From Pseudomonas cannabina (GTDB taxonomy: Bacteria > Pseudomonadota > Gammaproteobacteria > Pseudomonadales > Pseudomonadaceae), in contig NZ_FNKU01000001.1 of assembly GCF_900100365.1 (NCBI RefSeq), positions 4,229,501-4,293,500 of the forward strand: a stretch of 64,000 bases of DNA, written 5' to 3'. Shown in pieces: positions 8,978 to 19,825 of the stretch. A program made the position numbers and the translations under genes. Below the pieces are notes generated by a model that saw only the letters and a list, made by a program, of their open reading frames with translations, was not told the DNA's origin and did not search any database. The stretch's first letter is position 1, and every line of letters begins with the position of its first letter.

Positions 8978-10621
8978 CTAACCAATCTGTCGGGCAGATC
9001 GCCGAATCAACCCGATGACCGGTAATAATCCTACAAGTACCAGCGTCAAAGCGGGCAGCGCCGCGCGTGCCCACTCGCCCTCGCTGGTCATTTCGAAGAT
9101 CCGCACCGCAAGCGTATCCCAGCCAAACGGGCGCATCAGCAGGGTGGCGGGCATTTCTTTGAGCACGTCGACAAACACCAGCAGCGCGGCGCTGAGGGCT
9201 CCCGGCACCAGCAGCGGCAGGTACACGTTAAGAAACAACTTCGGACCACTGACGCCCAGACTGCGCGCGGCTTCGGGCAATGACGGCCGTATGCGCGACA
9301 GGCTGTGCTCCAGAGGACCAAAGGCGACCGCGATGAACCGCACCAGATAGGCCAGCAACAGTGCCGACAGACTGCCCAGCAACAACGGTTTGCCCGCCCC
9401 GCCCAGCCAGCCGGACAATGGAATTACCAGCTCACGGTCCAGATAACTGAATGCCAGCATGATCGAAACAGCCAGTACCGAACCCGGCAGGGCATAGCCC
9501 AGGTTGGCGAGGCTGACACCGGAGCGAATCGCGGGCGTCGGTGCCATGCGTCGGGCGAAGGCCAGGATCAGCGCCACGCTGACCGTGATCAGGGCGGCGA
9601 TGCTGCCCAGATAGAGCGTATGCAGGATCAGGCCGATGTAGCGCTCATCCAGATCGAACCGGCCACGTTGCCAGACCCAGACGATCAGTTGCAGCACCGG
9701 CACGACGAAGGCGCAGAGAAACACCAGCCCACACCAGAAGCTGGCTCCCCAGGCCTTGAGGCCTTGTAGCGGGTAAAGCGCCTAGCCTCGTGGCCGTTCG
9801 TTGGTCGGACGGCTCGCGCCTCGCGCCCGACGCTCGCCGTACAGCAGGATCAGCACGGCCAACAGCAGCAGGCTCGCCAGTTGCGCGGCACTGGAGAGGC
9901 TGAAGAAGCCGTACCAGGTTTTGTAGATGGCCGTGGTGAAGGTGTCGAAGTTGAAGACCGAGACTGCGCCGAAGTCCGCCAGGGTTTCCATCAACGCCAG
10001 AGCGACGCCCGCACCGATGGCCGGACGCGCCATCGGCAGCGCCACTCGCCAGAACGCCTGTAAGGGTGTTTGCCCCAGGACGCGCGCGGCCTCCATCAAA
10101 CCCTTGCCCTGCGCCAGAAAAGCCGTACGTGCCAGCAGGTAGACGTAGGGGTAGAAAACCAGCACCAGCACGATGATCACGCCACCCGTGGAGCGCACAC
10201 GCGGCAAACGCAGGCCGGAGCCGAACCATTCACGCATCAGGGTTTGCAACGGGCCGGAAAAATCCAGCAGGCCGACAAAGACGAACGCCAGCACGTAGGC
10301 GGGAATCGCGAACGGCAGCATCAGCGCCCAGTCCAGCCAGCGCCGACCAGGGAATTCGCACAAGCTGGTCAGCCAGGCCAGGCTCACGCCCAGTAGCGTC
10401 ACACCTGCGCCGACCCCGAGCAGCAGGATCAGCGTGTTGCTCAGCAAGCGCGTCATCTGGGTTTCGAGCAAGTGCGACCAGATTTGCGTGTCAACCGTCC
10501 CCCACGACAGCAGCAACACACTCAGCGGCAACAACACAAGCGCTGCGATGGCAAAGACCAGTGGGTACCAGCGACGTTGGACAGGATGGGCCAAGGAGGT
10601 TCTCGAAATGAGGGGGTTCAA
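8978..10621 (-). pseudogene. Ferric-iron ABC importer permease, split by an in-frame amber stop
   Basis: The family (FbpB/HitB type) is one polypeptide of about 540 residues with two permease halves. Here the frame runs from 10621 to a TAG at 9782-9784 and then continues open, in the same frame, to 8978. Total length with the stop read through is 547 codons. Each half has about six membrane segments and its own EAA-type loop (LMEAARVLGQTPL in the first, PEAARSLGVSGPK in the second). The stop lies in the linker after RGASRPTNERPRG, and a GTG at 9724 could restart the second half. The substrate-binding gene lies upstream on the same strand. No ATPase gene of the system is adjacent. Confidence 0.85.
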
Positions 10622-10685
10622 GAGGGTAAGCAGAGGGTGCGCACAGATCTGCTTCTGATTCTGGCTGAAAGCCGTAGCAGCTGAC

Positions 10686-10782
10686 CGGGCGACGCTTCGT
10701 TTGTCCGCGAAAAGGCCGGTACATTCTCAGAAAATGCACTATCTGAACTGACGGCTTCGCGGACAAGTCCGCTCCTACGCCC
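10686..10782. repeat. REP-like pair between permease and binding-protein genes
   Basis: A block at about 10686-10712 (GGGCGACGCTTCGTTTGTCC) and an opposite block at 10753-10782 (CTTCGCGGACAAGTCCGC) resemble the elements at 4722-4880. They lie in the 258-bp gap between the two transporter genes. Confidence 0.6.
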
Positions 10783-10793
10783 TGCGGGCAGAA

Positions 10794-10817
10794 GCCTGAA
10801 AGCCACGCTTTTCGGGC
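10794..10817 (-). terminator. Hairpin in the gap after the iron-binding protein gene
   Basis: GCCTGAAAGC and GCTTTTCGGGC pair across three bases about 60 bp past the stop of the binding-protein gene. This could attenuate transcription into the permease gene. No long U tract is visible, so the call is tentative. Confidence 0.4.
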
Positions 10818-10879
10818 TATTCAAGATTTATTTAATGAGCGCGAAGCGTATCAACGAGAGTCAGGCGGTGGATATTAAA

Positions 10880-11881
10880 TCAATTCCAGCCGGCGCGATC
10901 CATCATGCGGATGGCTTCTGCCTGGCGCTTGCCTGCCACTTCGACCGGGATGGTGTCAGCCTTGAACTGACCCCAGCTCGCCACTTCTTCCGACGGTGCC
11001 ACGTTCGGGTTGGCCGGGAACTCCTGATTGACGCTGGAGAAAATCGTCTGCGCCTCGGGACCGGTCATCCATTCGACCAGTGCCTTGGCGGCTTCCGGGT
11101 GCGGTGCATGTCTGGTCAGACCAATGCCTGACAGGTTGACGTGCACACCGCGATCCGCCTGGTTCGGCCAAAACAGCTTCACCGCCAGCTTCGGGTTCTG
11201 CTTGTGCAGACGGCCGTAATAGTAAGTGTTGACGATGCCGACGTCGCACTGCCCGGCATTGATCGCCTCAAGCACCGCGATATCGTCGGAAAACACATCA
11301 GTGGACAGGTTGTTGACCCAGCCCTTGAGGATCTTCTCGGACGCTTCAGCGCCGTGGGTTTCGATCAATGTGGCGGTCAGCGACTGGTTGTAAACCTTCT
11401 TCGCCGTACGCAGGCACAGGCGCCCTTCCCAGTTCTTGTCGGCCAGCGCCTCGTAAGTGGTCAGCTCCGCCGGCTTCACCCGATCAGTGGAATAGGCGAT
11501 GGTGCGCGCGCGCAGGCTCAGGCCAGCCCAGCCGTGGGTGGATGAGCGGTATTGCGCGGGGATATTGGCTTCGATCACCGGCGAGGTAAACGGCTGCAGA
11601 ATACCCATTTGCTCGGCCTGCCAGAGGTTGCCGGCATCGACTGTCAGCAGCAGGTCGGCAGTCGCATTCTCGCCCTCGGCCTTGATGCGCTGCATCAACG
11701 GCGCTTCCTTGTCAGTGATGAATTTGATCTTCACCCCGGTTTTGGCGGTGTAGGCGTCGAATACCGGTTTGATCAGCTCGTCGATCCGGGAGGAATACAC
11801 CACCACCTCGTCGGCGGCCTGAGCGGTGCCGCCCAGCAAAGTCAGTGTCAGAGCAGCCAGAAGACGCTTGCTTGCCTGCAT
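10880..11881 (-). CDS. Ferric-iron ABC transporter substrate-binding protein
   Basis: Periplasmic iron-binding protein of the FbpA/HitA class. From the ATG at 11881 (preceded by CGAGATACCCCG) the 333-residue product has a signal peptide ending in GTAQA near 23, then [13 protein letters not shown], the typical class opening. The paired tyrosines in [10 protein letters not shown] fit the ferric-ion ligand site of the family. It is the upstream gene of the importer whose permease is broken. A candidate Fur site lies just upstream. Confidence 0.9.
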   Translation of the reverse strand: MQASKRLLAALTLTLLGGTAQAADEVVVYSSRIDELIKPVFDAYTAKTGVKIKFITDKEAPLMQRIKAEGENATADLLLTVDAGNLWQAEQMGILQPFTSPVIEANIPAQYRSSTHGWAGLSLRARTIAYSTDRVKPAELTTYEALADKNWEGRLCLRTAKKVYNQSLTATLIETHGAEASEKILKGWVNNLSTDVFSDDIAVLEAINAGQCDVGIVNTYYYGRLHKQNPKLAVKLFWPNQADRGVHVNLSGIGLTRHAPHPEAAKALVEWMTGPEAQTIFSSVNQEFPANPNVAPSEEVASWGQFKADTIPVEVAGKRQAEAIRMMDRAGWN

Positions 11882-11914
11882 CGGGGTATCTCGCGTTCGC
11901 AAATGAGGCGAAAT

Positions 11915-11933
11915 GGTAGTGAATCCCATTTGC
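11915..11933 (-). promoter_or_regulatory. Candidate Fur box before the iron-binding protein gene
   Basis: Read on the minus strand, GCAAATGGGATTCACTACC matches 12 of 19 positions of the classical Fur consensus, including the central AATG and TCA blocks. It lies 34-52 bases before the start of an iron importer gene, where Fur repression would be expected. The match is moderate and was found by eye. Confidence 0.45.
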
Positions 11934-11996
11934 TATCTCAATCGAAGCGCGAACGGAGCCGTTACCGAATGTTTCCAAGCTTCTCCCTTCGCGTGA

Positions 11997-12701
11997 TCAG
12001 CACACCGCTTTTACCTTGGAAAAGTTCGCGATCCTGCGTAATTTTTCGACGTCGAACACTTCCAGTTGCCCTATCCCCAGGCGCACGACCTTGCGCTCGT
12101 GCAGGTCTTCAAGCACTTCCAGCAACGCCGACAGCGAGAGATCTTGCAGCGAGCTGATTTCATCCAGCGCGATCAAGCGCCGCGCATGACTCAGCGGCCC
12201 ATACCCCTCACTCAGCAACAGCAACCGCCAGGCGACCCGCGACCTGGGGGGCAGTTGTCGCAGCTTTTCGGGGTTTTGCAGGGGCAAGCCGAGTTTCTGG
12301 CTCAGCAGCGCGGCGAACGACCGCCAGTACTCGGGGTGCTGTTCGAGCAACGAGACGAGAAATGAATGGGGTACATGCAGAAAAATGGTCTGATCCAGTG
12401 AGCAGACATAGAACCGGCGAGGCAGGTTGTCGAACAGCGATACTTCACCGAACCAGTAAGGCCGCGGGATCGGCTCCTGCCTGGGGCCCAGGCGCTGTAG
12501 ATGGGCACCGCCGATGCGCACGTTGCCTTCCATCAGCACATAAAGCCCACAGGGCGTGGCGCCTTTTTCGAACAGCAGCTTGCCCGGTGTCTTGCGGACC
12601 TGGCGAGCGGCATGCAGCAAGCTATCCTGCAAAGCGGCGGGCAGGTGAGAAAACCAGTAGCCGGACAGCAACGATGACCGCCATAGCACTCCGTTTGTCA
12701 T
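11997..12701 (-). CDS. Crp/Fnr-family transcriptional regulator
   Basis: A 234-residue protein with an N-terminal cyclic-nucleotide-binding-like domain (about 20-140; LLFEKGATPCGLYVLMEGNVRI, and YWFGEVSLFDNLPRR in place of the classic PGE-containing cAMP loop) and a C-terminal winged-helix region ending near 225. There is no N-terminal cysteine cluster, so it is not an oxygen-sensing Fnr. The ligand is unknown. It is divergent from the Mpo1-like gene across 84 bp and may regulate it. RBS GGGAGC precedes the ATG. Confidence 0.82.
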   Translation of the reverse strand: MTNGVLWRSSLLSGYWFSHLPAALQDSLLHAARQVRKTPGKLLFEKGATPCGLYVLMEGNVRIGGAHLQRLGPRQEPIPRPYWFGEVSLFDNLPRRFYVCSLDQTIFLHVPHSFLVSLLEQHPEYWRSFAALLSQKLGLPLQNPEKLRQLPPRSRVAWRLLLLSEGYGPLSHARRLIALDEISSLQDLSLSALLEVLEDLHERKVVRLGIGQLEVFDVEKLRRIANFSKVKAVC

Positions 12702-12785
12702 TTTTGCTCCCTTTTATTGCGGGCAATCGTATTGCAAAGGCGATACGTTAACCAAACCCGATTATCGTCGCAGGCAGGAATAATA

Positions 12786-13310
12786 ATGAAAACCCTTGTC
12801 GATCATCTCAGCCAATACGCGTCCTATCATCGTGATTCGCGCAATATCGTGACGCACTTCGTGGGTATCCCTTTAATTGTGCTGGCGGTGGCGGTGCTGC
12901 TGTCGCGTCCGGGCTGGGACATTGGCGGGCTATGGTTTTCGCCTGCGGCCGTGGTGACACTGGCGTCGACGGTCTTTTACCTGAAACTGGACCGTGCGCT
13001 GGGTGTGGTGATGGCGGGTTTGCTGGCGCTGTGCGTCTGGGCTGGCGCACTTGTGGCGCAGCAGGCCACCATGGTCTGGCTGAGTGCAGGAGTCGGGTTG
13101 TTCGTCTTCGGCTGGATCATCCAGTTCATCGGCCATTACTACGAAGGCCGCAAACCGGCGTTTATCGATGATGTGACCGGACTGATCATCGGCCCTTTGT
13201 TCGTGGTCGCGGAACTGGCATTCCTGATGGGCCTGCGCAAACCGCTGCGCCACGCCATCGAAGAACGCTCCGGCCCGGTGGGACGAAATGTGCGCAAAGC
13301 GGCGGTGTGA
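12786..13310 (+). CDS. Mpo1/YGL010w-like (DUF962) membrane protein
   Basis: A 174-residue membrane protein with about four hydrophobic spans. It carries the family's N-terminal HRDSRNIVTHFVGIP and the central IQFIGHYYEGRKPA, whose histidines are the metal-binding set in yeast Mpo1, a 2-hydroxy fatty acid dioxygenase. The same activity here is inference from family. The ATG at 12786 places the conserved start correctly; a longer open frame from 12717 looks unrelated. Divergent from the Crp-like regulator. Confidence 0.85.
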   Translation: MKTLVDHLSQYASYHRDSRNIVTHFVGIPLIVLAVAVLLSRPGWDIGGLWFSPAAVVTLASTVFYLKLDRALGVVMAGLLALCVWAGALVAQQATMVWLSAGVGLFVFGWIIQFIGHYYEGRKPAFIDDVTGLIIGPLFVVAELAFLMGLRKPLRHAIEERSGPVGRNVRKAAV

Positions 13311-13425
13311 CGGCTTTGCTCGCGTTGCACAAGCATTTATAGCGATGCAGAGCTTCTGCCCGAAGGGCATGGGAGTGGACCTGAGTACAGCGATTGACGC
13401 TGGAGCATCGATCCAGCTCAGCCCC

Positions 13426-14406
13426 TCAAAGCTTCTGCCACACCTTCGGTTTGAAGAACAGGGTCTCGCCCCTCGCCAGCCCGACCAGGCTGTCGTGATC
13501 CTTCACCACTTCGGCTTCGATCAGTTCGCTCTGCCCTTCCACCTTCAGCGTGACCCGTGTGGTCGCACCCAGCGGGCGGATGTCGCGGACTTCGGCGGCG
13601 TAGTGGTCTTCGATTTCCTGACGCGACAACGAAACCTCGTGCGGGCGGAACAAGACGTGACCCTCTTCACCCAGGCTCAGGCGATTGGAGTCACCCAGGA
13701 AGTGGTAGACGAAATCGTTGGACGGGTGCTCGTACACCTCGCCCGGTGAGCCGATCTGTTCGATCACGCCTTTGTTCATGACCACAATACGGTCAGCCAC
13801 TTCCATGGCCTCTTCCTGATCGTGGGTCACGAACACCGAGGTCAGGTTGATGTCTTCGTGCAAGCGCGCCAGCCAGCGCCGCAGTTCCTTGCGGACCTTG
13901 GCGTCCAGCGCGCCGAACGGCTCATCCAGCAACAACACTTTCGGCTCGACCGCCAACGCCCGGGCCAGTGCGATACGCTGCCGCTGACCGCCCGACAACT
14001 GCTCGGGGTAGCGATCAGCCAGCCAGTCCAGTTGCACCATGTTCAGCAGTTCGTGGACTTTTTCGGCGATGCGCGTTTCGTTCGGGCGCTCGCGCTTGGG
14101 CTTCATGCGCAAGCCGAAGGCAACGTTGTCGAACACGGTCATGTGGCGGAACAGCGCGTAATGCTGAAACACGAACCCGACGTTACGATCACGCACGTCA
14201 TGCCCGGACACATCTTCGCCATGAAACACGATGCTGCCGTCGTCCGGGGTTTCCAGACCGGCAATGATACGCAGCAGTGTGGTCTTGCCGCAGCCTGACG
14301 GGCCGAGCAAAGCCACCAGCTCGCCACTCTGGATGTCCAGACTGATGCTGTTCAGGGCTTTGAAGGCGTTGAAATTCTTGCTGACGTTACGGACTTCGAT
14401 CGACAT
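13426..14406 (-). CDS. cysA: Sulfate/thiosulfate ABC transporter ATP-binding protein
   Basis: ATPase of the sulfate importer. 326 residues with Walker [11 protein letters not shown] near 35, signature [13 protein letters not shown] near 136 and Walker [13 protein letters not shown] near 156, followed by a C-terminal regulatory TOBE-like domain (about 240-326). It is the last gene of the oscA-sbp-cysT-cysW-cysA run on the minus strand, two bases after cysW. It converges with the Mpo1-like gene across 115 bp that hold no obvious gene. Confidence 0.96.
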   Translation of the reverse strand: MSIEVRNVSKNFNAFKALNSISLDIQSGELVALLGPSGCGKTTLLRIIAGLETPDDGSIVFHGEDVSGHDVRDRNVGFVFQHYALFRHMTVFDNVAFGLRMKPKRERPNETRIAEKVHELLNMVQLDWLADRYPEQLSGGQRQRIALARALAVEPKVLLLDEPFGALDAKVRKELRRWLARLHEDINLTSVFVTHDQEEAMEVADRIVVMNKGVIEQIGSPGEVYEHPSNDFVYHFLGDSNRLSLGEEGHVLFRPHEVSLSRQEIEDHYAAEVRDIRPLGATTRVTLKVEGQSELIEAEVVKDHDSLVGLARGETLFFKPKVWQKL

Positions 14407-14408
14407 GA

Positions 14409-15281
14409 TTATTCCTCCGCCGCGTTATGGCGCAGACGGTTAATGCGGGATTCGCTCCACTGCTTGAGCAGCAGGATGAACAGCGCCAGGATCAGCAACA
14501 GGCTCGCCACGGCAAAGGCTGCGACGTGGTTGTACTCGTTGTAGAGAATTTCGACGTGCAACGGCAGGGTGTTGGTAACGCCGCGAATGTGCCCGGACAC
14601 CACCGATACCGCGCCAAACTCGCCCATCGCCCGTGCGGTACACAGCACCACGCCGTAGATCAGGCCCCATTTGATGTTCGGCACCGTGACGTGCCAGAAC
14701 ATCTGCCAGCCATTGGCGCCGAGCAGTCGCGCGGCTTCCTCGTCCTGCGTGCCCTGCTCCTGCATCAGCGGGATCAGCTCACGCGCCACGAACGGCACGG
14801 TGACGAAGATGGTCGCCAGCACGATGCCCGGCAGGGCAAACACGATCTGGATGTCATGATCCTGCAACCACGGCCCGAACAGGCCCTGCGCGCCGAACAT
14901 CAGCACGTAGACCAGACCGGCAATGACCGGCGTCACCGAGAACGGCAGGTCGATCAGCGTGACCAGAATGCTCTTGCCACGGAACGAGTATTTACTCACG
15001 CACCAGGCCGCGCTGACACCGAACACCAGATTGAGCGGCACCGAAATCAGCACGGCAATCACGGTCAGCTTGAGCGCCGACAAGGCGTCCGGCTCGAGGA
15101 TCGCGGTGAAGAACGCGCCCAGACCGTTTTTCAGTCCCTGGGAGACCACGATAAACAGCGGCAAACCCAGAAACAGCACGAACACCAGCCAGCACAGGCC
15201 GATCAGGATGCGTCGCGACACCGCGCTGCCACGACGGGCGGCGTTGGCGGAGGCGGCGGCTGAAACAGATGAATAAGACAT
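14409..15281 (-). CDS. cysW: Sulfate ABC transporter permease CysW
   Basis: One of two inner-membrane subunits of the sulfate importer. 290 residues, with a variable Ala/Ser-rich cytoplasmic head (1-20), about six membrane segments and the EAA-type coupling loop at [16 protein letters not shown] near 185. It lies 13 bp after cysT and 2 bp before cysA, indicating tight co-transcription. Confidence 0.95.
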   Translation of the reverse strand: MSYSSVSAAASANAARRGSAVSRRILIGLCWLVFVLFLGLPLFIVVSQGLKNGLGAFFTAILEPDALSALKLTVIAVLISVPLNLVFGVSAAWCVSKYSFRGKSILVTLIDLPFSVTPVIAGLVYVLMFGAQGLFGPWLQDHDIQIVFALPGIVLATIFVTVPFVARELIPLMQEQGTQDEEAARLLGANGWQMFWHVTVPNIKWGLIYGVVLCTARAMGEFGAVSVVSGHIRGVTNTLPLHVEILYNEYNHVAAFAVASLLLILALFILLLKQWSESRINRLRHNAAEE

Positions 15282-15294
15282 GTTCTGCGCCTCC

Positions 15295-16116
15295 TCAGGA
15301 TGGGGTTTCGATGCGCCGCTGCAACAGATTGATCAGCAGCAGCAGAATGAAAGACACCACCAGCATCATCACGCCGATAGCCGTTGCGCCGGTGTAATCG
15401 TACTGGTCGAGCTTGACCATGATCAGCAGCGGCAGGATTTCGGTTTTCATCGGCATGTTGCCGGCGATGAAGATCACCGAACCGTACTCGCCCACGCCGC
15501 GGGCAAACGCCAGGGCGAAACCGGTCAACCAGGCGGGCAGCAAGGCCGGAACGAGAATATGGCGAAACACCTGCCACGGACGCGCCCCGAGACAGGCAGC
15601 GGCTTCTTCGACTTCACGGGGGATATCGGCCAGCACCGGCTGCACGGTCCGCACCACGAACGGCAGCGTCACGAACGTCAGCGCGAGGGTGATACCCAAT
15701 GGCGTATAGGCGATCTTGAAGCCCAGATCCGCAGCGAACTGCCCGACCCAGCCATTCGGCGCGTACAGCGCTGTCAGGGCGATACCGGCCACCGCAGTCG
15801 GCAGGGCGAACGGCAGATCGATCATCGCGTCGATGATCTTGCGTCCGGGGAAGGTGTAACGCACCAGCACCCAGGCCAGCAGCGTACCGATCACGCCATT
15901 GATCAGGGCCGCATAGAACGCGGTGCCGAAACTCAGCTTGAGCGCCGCAATCACGCGAGGCGCCGTGATGATGGTCCAGAACTGATCCCAGGTGAGCTGC
16001 GCGGCATGCACGAACATGGCGGCCAGCGGTATTAGCACAATCAGACTGAGGTACACCAAGGTGTAACCCAGCGTCAGCCCGAAGCCGGGTATGACGGGGG
16101 AAATGCGACGCGACAT
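15295..16116 (-). CDS. cysT: Sulfate ABC transporter permease CysT
   Basis: Partner permease of CysW (also called CysU). 273 residues from [13 protein letters not shown] at 16116; an ATG six codons upstream is possible but less typical. Six membrane spans, EAA-type loop at [17 protein letters not shown] near 170. It sits between sbp and cysW in the sulfate operon, 94 bp after sbp. Confidence 0.95.
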   Translation of the reverse strand: MSRRISPVIPGFGLTLGYTLVYLSLIVLIPLAAMFVHAAQLTWDQFWTIITAPRVIAALKLSFGTAFYAALINGVIGTLLAWVLVRYTFPGRKIIDAMIDLPFALPTAVAGIALTALYAPNGWVGQFAADLGFKIAYTPLGITLALTFVTLPFVVRTVQPVLADIPREVEEAAACLGARPWQVFRHILVPALLPAWLTGFALAFARGVGEYGSVIFIAGNMPMKTEILPLLIMVKLDQYDYTGATAIGVMMLVVSFILLLLINLLQRRIETPS

Positions 16117-16210
16117 AAAAGTCCCTGGTTTCACTTACACGAAGCCCGGACGTTAATCCGGGCCGCTTGACCTGACCTGCGGTGCCACTCGCGCGGCATC
16201 GCCATTCGGT

Positions 16211-17221
16211 TTATTGCGCCTGGTAAATCTGGTCGAACACGCCGCCATCATTGAAAAACTTCGGCTGCGCAGTCTTCCAGCCGCCAAAGTCTTTGTCGAT
16301 AGTCACCAGATCCAGTTTTGGAAACTGGCTCTCGTATTTGGCAGCGATTTCTTTGTCACGTGGACGATAGAAGTTTTTTGCGGCAATTTCCTGCCCTTCC
16401 TTGCTGTACAGGTGCTTGAGGTACTCGGTCGCGATCTCGGTGTTGCCCTTCTTCTCGGCATTTTTGTCGACCACGGCCACTGGCGGCTCGGCGAGAATCG
16501 ACAGCGACGGCACGACGATGTCGAACTTGTCCTTGCCGCCCTCCTCTTTCAACGCCAGAAACGCTTCGTTTTCCCAGGCCAGCAACACGTCACCCTGGCC
16601 GTTGTTGACGAAGGTGATGGTCGAGCCACGAGCGCCGGTGTCCAGAATCGGCACATGCTTGAACAACGTCTGCACGTATTCCTTGGCTTTGGCTTCATCG
16701 CCGCCGCCCGCTTTCAGGCCGTAAGCCCATGCAGCCAGGAAATTCCAGCGAGCGCCGCCGGAGGTTTTCGGGTTAGGCGTGATCACGGAAACGTCTTTCT
16801 TGATCAGGTCGCCCCAGTCCTTGATGCCTTTCGGGTTGCCCTTGCGCACCAGAAACACGATGGTCGAGGTGTACGGGGTGCTCGCGTCCGGCAGGCGGGT
16901 CTGCCAGTTTTCAGGCAGGGACTTACCGAGTTTGGCGATTTCGTCGATGTCACCGGCCAGCGCCAGGGTCACCACGTCGGCACGCAGGCCGTCGATCACA
17001 CCACGCGCCTGCTTGCCCGAGCCGCCGTGAGACTGCTTGATCTCGACCTTGTCGTCCGGATGAGTCTTCTTCCAGTGGCTGACGAATTCTGCGTTGTAAT
17101 CCTGATACAGCTCGCGCGTCGGGTCGTAAGACACGTTGAGCAGTTCGTAATCCTTGGCAACAGCCGAACCTGCGAAAACGGCACTGGCGATAGCGGCCAG
17201 TGCAAAGCGGCGAATGGACAT
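16211..17221 (-). CDS. sbp: Periplasmic sulfate-binding protein
   Basis: High-affinity sulfate receptor for the CysTWA importer. 336 residues with a signal peptide ([16 protein letters not shown], cleavage near SAVA 22) and family motifs [29 protein letters not shown] and [16 protein letters not shown], which contain the sulfate-coordinating main-chain and serine contacts. It lies between oscA and cysT on the same strand. In pseudomonads this group is induced by sulfur limitation; no specific binding site was identified here. Confidence 0.96.
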   Translation of the reverse strand: MSIRRFALAAIASAVFAGSAVAKDYELLNVSYDPTRELYQDYNAEFVSHWKKTHPDDKVEIKQSHGGSGKQARGVIDGLRADVVTLALAGDIDEIAKLGKSLPENWQTRLPDASTPYTSTIVFLVRKGNPKGIKDWGDLIKKDVSVITPNPKTSGGARWNFLAAWAYGLKAGGGDEAKAKEYVQTLFKHVPILDTGARGSTITFVNNGQGDVLLAWENEAFLALKEEGGKDKFDIVVPSLSILAEPPVAVVDKNAEKKGNTEIATEYLKHLYSKEGQEIAAKNFYRPRDKEIAAKYESQFPKLDLVTIDKDFGGWKTAQPKFFNDGGVFDQIYQAQ

Positions 17222-17368
17222 AGATGAAGCTCCCGGGAATTCTGTGTGTCGGCTTTTTGATTTCTTCTTGGCGCGTCAGAACGGCATCCGTACTGCCGAG
17301 CTGCTTGTGTTCAGCGGTGCATCAGGAGTCAGGATGAAGCCCTCCGGTTGACCAGTCGGGTTACAACG

Positions 17369-17551
17369 TCAGCTTTGCTTGGCGGCTGGGTTCTGCAAGC
17401 GGAATTTTTCCTTGCGCTCGATCTGCACCACCTGTGCGTTGTGCACAGTGATTTCGACGGCGCCGAAACGCAGGTCACGCAACGCACTCTGTATCTCACG
17501 CAGAATTGCTGCTTCGTCCTGACCGTCAACACTACGTAGAGATGCGCTCAT
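17369..17551 (-). CDS. oscA: OscA-like small protein (YezD/DUF2292 type)
   Basis: A 60-residue protein in the place of oscA, the small gene upstream of sbp linked in other pseudomonads to use of organic sulfur and to chromate tolerance. The conserved block is RDLRFGAVEITVHNAQVVQI with a basic tail. The ATG at 17551 (MSASLRSVDG) is preferred over the longer frame from 17623 because homologous sequence begins there. It is 147 bp before sbp. Molecular function is unknown. Confidence 0.82.
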   Translation of the reverse strand: MSASLRSVDGQDEAAILREIQSALRDLRFGAVEITVHNAQVVQIERKEKFRLQNPAAKQS

Positions 17552-17751
17552 TATCTTATTCCTTGAAAGGTGAGAAACCTGCCGTCGTGACTGGGCCGAT
17601 GGCTGTGGCGATGGACCAATCATAGTGAGCCGGAGATATTCTTAAAAAGACTATTTAAGAATGCAGATATAACCAAAAGACATTTAGCACGAAGGCTTAT
17701 GGTCAGGATGCATTGCACATCCCGACGCCGGTCACGCGCGGGTAAAGCGGG

Positions 17752-19671
17752 CTAGTTGAAAGCGGGCGCGTGAGACCAGTCGATTGCCTGCGCGGCCATG
17801 GGTCGGGCAAACCAGTAACCCTGGCCCAACTGACAACCGTTGCTCAGCAGAAATGACGCTTGGCTGGCATGTTCGATGCCCTCCGCCAGCACGTGCATGC
17901 CAAGGCTTGAGGCCAGCGCGATGACCGCCCGCACGATTGCGATGTCATCGTCGTCGCCAGGCAGCCCGGCGACGAAGCCCTGATCGATCTTCAGCTTCTG
18001 CACCGGCATGCTCTTGAGCCGCAGAAGTGACGAGTAGCCCGTGCCGAAATCGTCGATGGCCAGGCTCAGGCCCAGCTCACGCAGCCGGTGCAGCTGCTCG
18101 ATGGCCTGCTCGGGGTCTTCCATGACGGCGCTTTCCGTGACTTCCAGCTCAAGAAACACGGGATCGAGCCCGGTCTCGCTCAAGACCTGAGCCACTTGCC
18201 GGTCCAGATCACCCCGGCTGAACAGACGACTGGACACATTGACCGCAACAGACGCAATCGGAACGCCCGCCGCCAGCCAGGTCTGCATTTGCCGACAGGC
18301 AGTATTCAATACCCAGGCGTCGATATCGACGATCAGCCCGTTCTGCTCGGCGATGGGGATGAATTCGCCGGGCGATACCATGCCGCGTGTCGGGTGCTGC
18401 CAACGCACCAGCGCTTCGGCAGCGCAAATTCGCCCGGTATTCAGGTCGTAAACCGGCTGATAAAACACCCGCAACTCTTCCTGCTCGATCGCCTGACGCA
18501 GCTCGCTGGCCAGTTGCACCCGTTGCTGGGCCTGGGCGGTCAGCTCCTCGGTGTACAGGGCAAAGCCCTCCCGACCATCGTTTTTGGCCTTGAACAGCGC
18601 CGAATCGGCATTGCGCAACAGTTGTTCCGCAGTCAGGGCGTCACCGGGAAACAGGCTGATGCCGATGCTGGCAGTGACAAACAACTGATGCCCGGCAATT
18701 GCATAAGGCGGCTTGAACGCATTGATGACCTGCTGCGCAAGGGCGGCAGCGTGCACCATCTGTGTACAATTTTTGACCAACAGTGCGAATTCATCGCCGC
18801 CCAGACGCGAGACCGTCGTGTCACTGCCGGACAGCACCTTGAGCCGTTCGGCAGCCGCCTTGAGCACCTCGTCGCCGATGTTATGGCCGAGGCTATCGTT
18901 GATGTTTCTGAAGTTATCCAGGTCCACCAGCAGCAACGCACAACCGCGCCTGCTGGAGCGAGCGGACGTCAGCGCCTGGCTGATACGGTCGGTCAGCAGC
19001 AGGCGGTTGGGCAGCTCCGTCAACGCATCGTAGTGCGCCAGTTGCGCCAGCTCCTGCTCGGAGCGCTTGATGGCGGTGATGTCGGAAAACACCGCCACGT
19101 AATGCCTGGCTTTGCCGTCATCGCCCTTGATGCTGCGGATGGTCTGCCACTGCGGGTAGATCTCGCCGCTTTTGCGCCGATTCCAGATCTCGCCGCTCCA
19201 CTGCCCGGCACTGAGCAGCGAGTGGTACATCTGTCGATAAAACTCCGGGCCATGGCGGCCGGACTTGAATTTGCTGGGGTTGAAACCCAGCACTTCTTCG
19301 GCCTGATAGCCGGTGATGTCCACAAAGGCGCGGTTGACGTGGACAATGCGCCCGTCTGCATCACTGACCAGCACGCCCTCACGCGTGCTGTCGAACACCA
19401 CCGCCGCGAGCAGCAGCCGGTCATAGTCCTCCTGCTGTCGCGCGAACGTCGCTTCGCCGCCGACGATGCCCTTCAGTCTGTCACGCACAATGAAGATCAT
19501 GACGGCGCTGAGCAGCGCCCAGCTGTAACCGATCATCTGTTGGCCGAAGGCCAGTCGCGCCGGATCTTCGACAAAAACCGACAGCAAGTAGTCGCCGGTC
19601 ACGAACCACAGAATCGACAGCAGCCCATACAGGACGGCGGTTCGCAGCGCGCCACGGGAATATTCGGACAT
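17752..19671 (-). CDS. Membrane PAS-GGDEF-EAL cyclic-di-GMP enzyme
   Basis: A 639-residue protein: two N-terminal membrane segments (about 10-65), a PAS/PAC domain (about 90-205, STREGVLVSDADGRIVHVN), a GGDEF domain with intact RLGGDEFALL near 289 and an EAL domain with intact AEALVRWQHP near 416 plus the DDFGTGYSS loop. Both catalytic motifs look complete, so synthesis and breakdown of c-di-GMP are both possible; which dominates cannot be told. Position beside oscA and desA matches PipA (PA0285) of P. aeruginosa from memory. Divergent from desA. Confidence 0.9.
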   Translation of the reverse strand: MSEYSRGALRTAVLYGLLSILWFVTGDYLLSVFVEDPARLAFGQQMIGYSWALLSAVMIFIVRDRLKGIVGGEATFARQQEDYDRLLLAAVVFDSTREGVLVSDADGRIVHVNRAFVDITGYQAEEVLGFNPSKFKSGRHGPEFYRQMYHSLLSAGQWSGEIWNRRKSGEIYPQWQTIRSIKGDDGKARHYVAVFSDITAIKRSEQELAQLAHYDALTELPNRLLLTDRISQALTSARSSRRGCALLLVDLDNFRNINDSLGHNIGDEVLKAAAERLKVLSGSDTTVSRLGGDEFALLVKNCTQMVHAAALAQQVINAFKPPYAIAGHQLFVTASIGISLFPGDALTAEQLLRNADSALFKAKNDGREGFALYTEELTAQAQQRVQLASELRQAIEQEELRVFYQPVYDLNTGRICAAEALVRWQHPTRGMVSPGEFIPIAEQNGLIVDIDAWVLNTACRQMQTWLAAGVPIASVAVNVSSRLFSRGDLDRQVAQVLSETGLDPVFLELEVTESAVMEDPEQAIEQLHRLRELGLSLAIDDFGTGYSSLLRLKSMPVQKLKIDQGFVAGLPGDDDDIAIVRAVIALASSLGMHVLAEGIEHASQASFLLSNGCQLGQGYWFARPMAAQAIDWSHAPAFN

Positions 19672-19825
19672 AAAAAACGCAAGCCTGGCGAAAAGTCTGA
19701 ATTATAAAGCAGGAAACATCCTGCGACTCTTATCTGCAAGGGTGACTGGTTTTCTGTGGAATGTCAGTGATAATGCTCGTGCGACTTTTTTCTTCACAGG
19801 TACTTTTACGAGGGCCAAACAGCCT

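Noticed and set aside
9645..10229. Alternative-frame ORF bridging the permease stop
   Set aside because: It spans the amber codon but is out of frame with both permease halves and rich in Arg and Gly typical of shadow frames. The real frame is continuous through the TAG, so no frameshift is needed.
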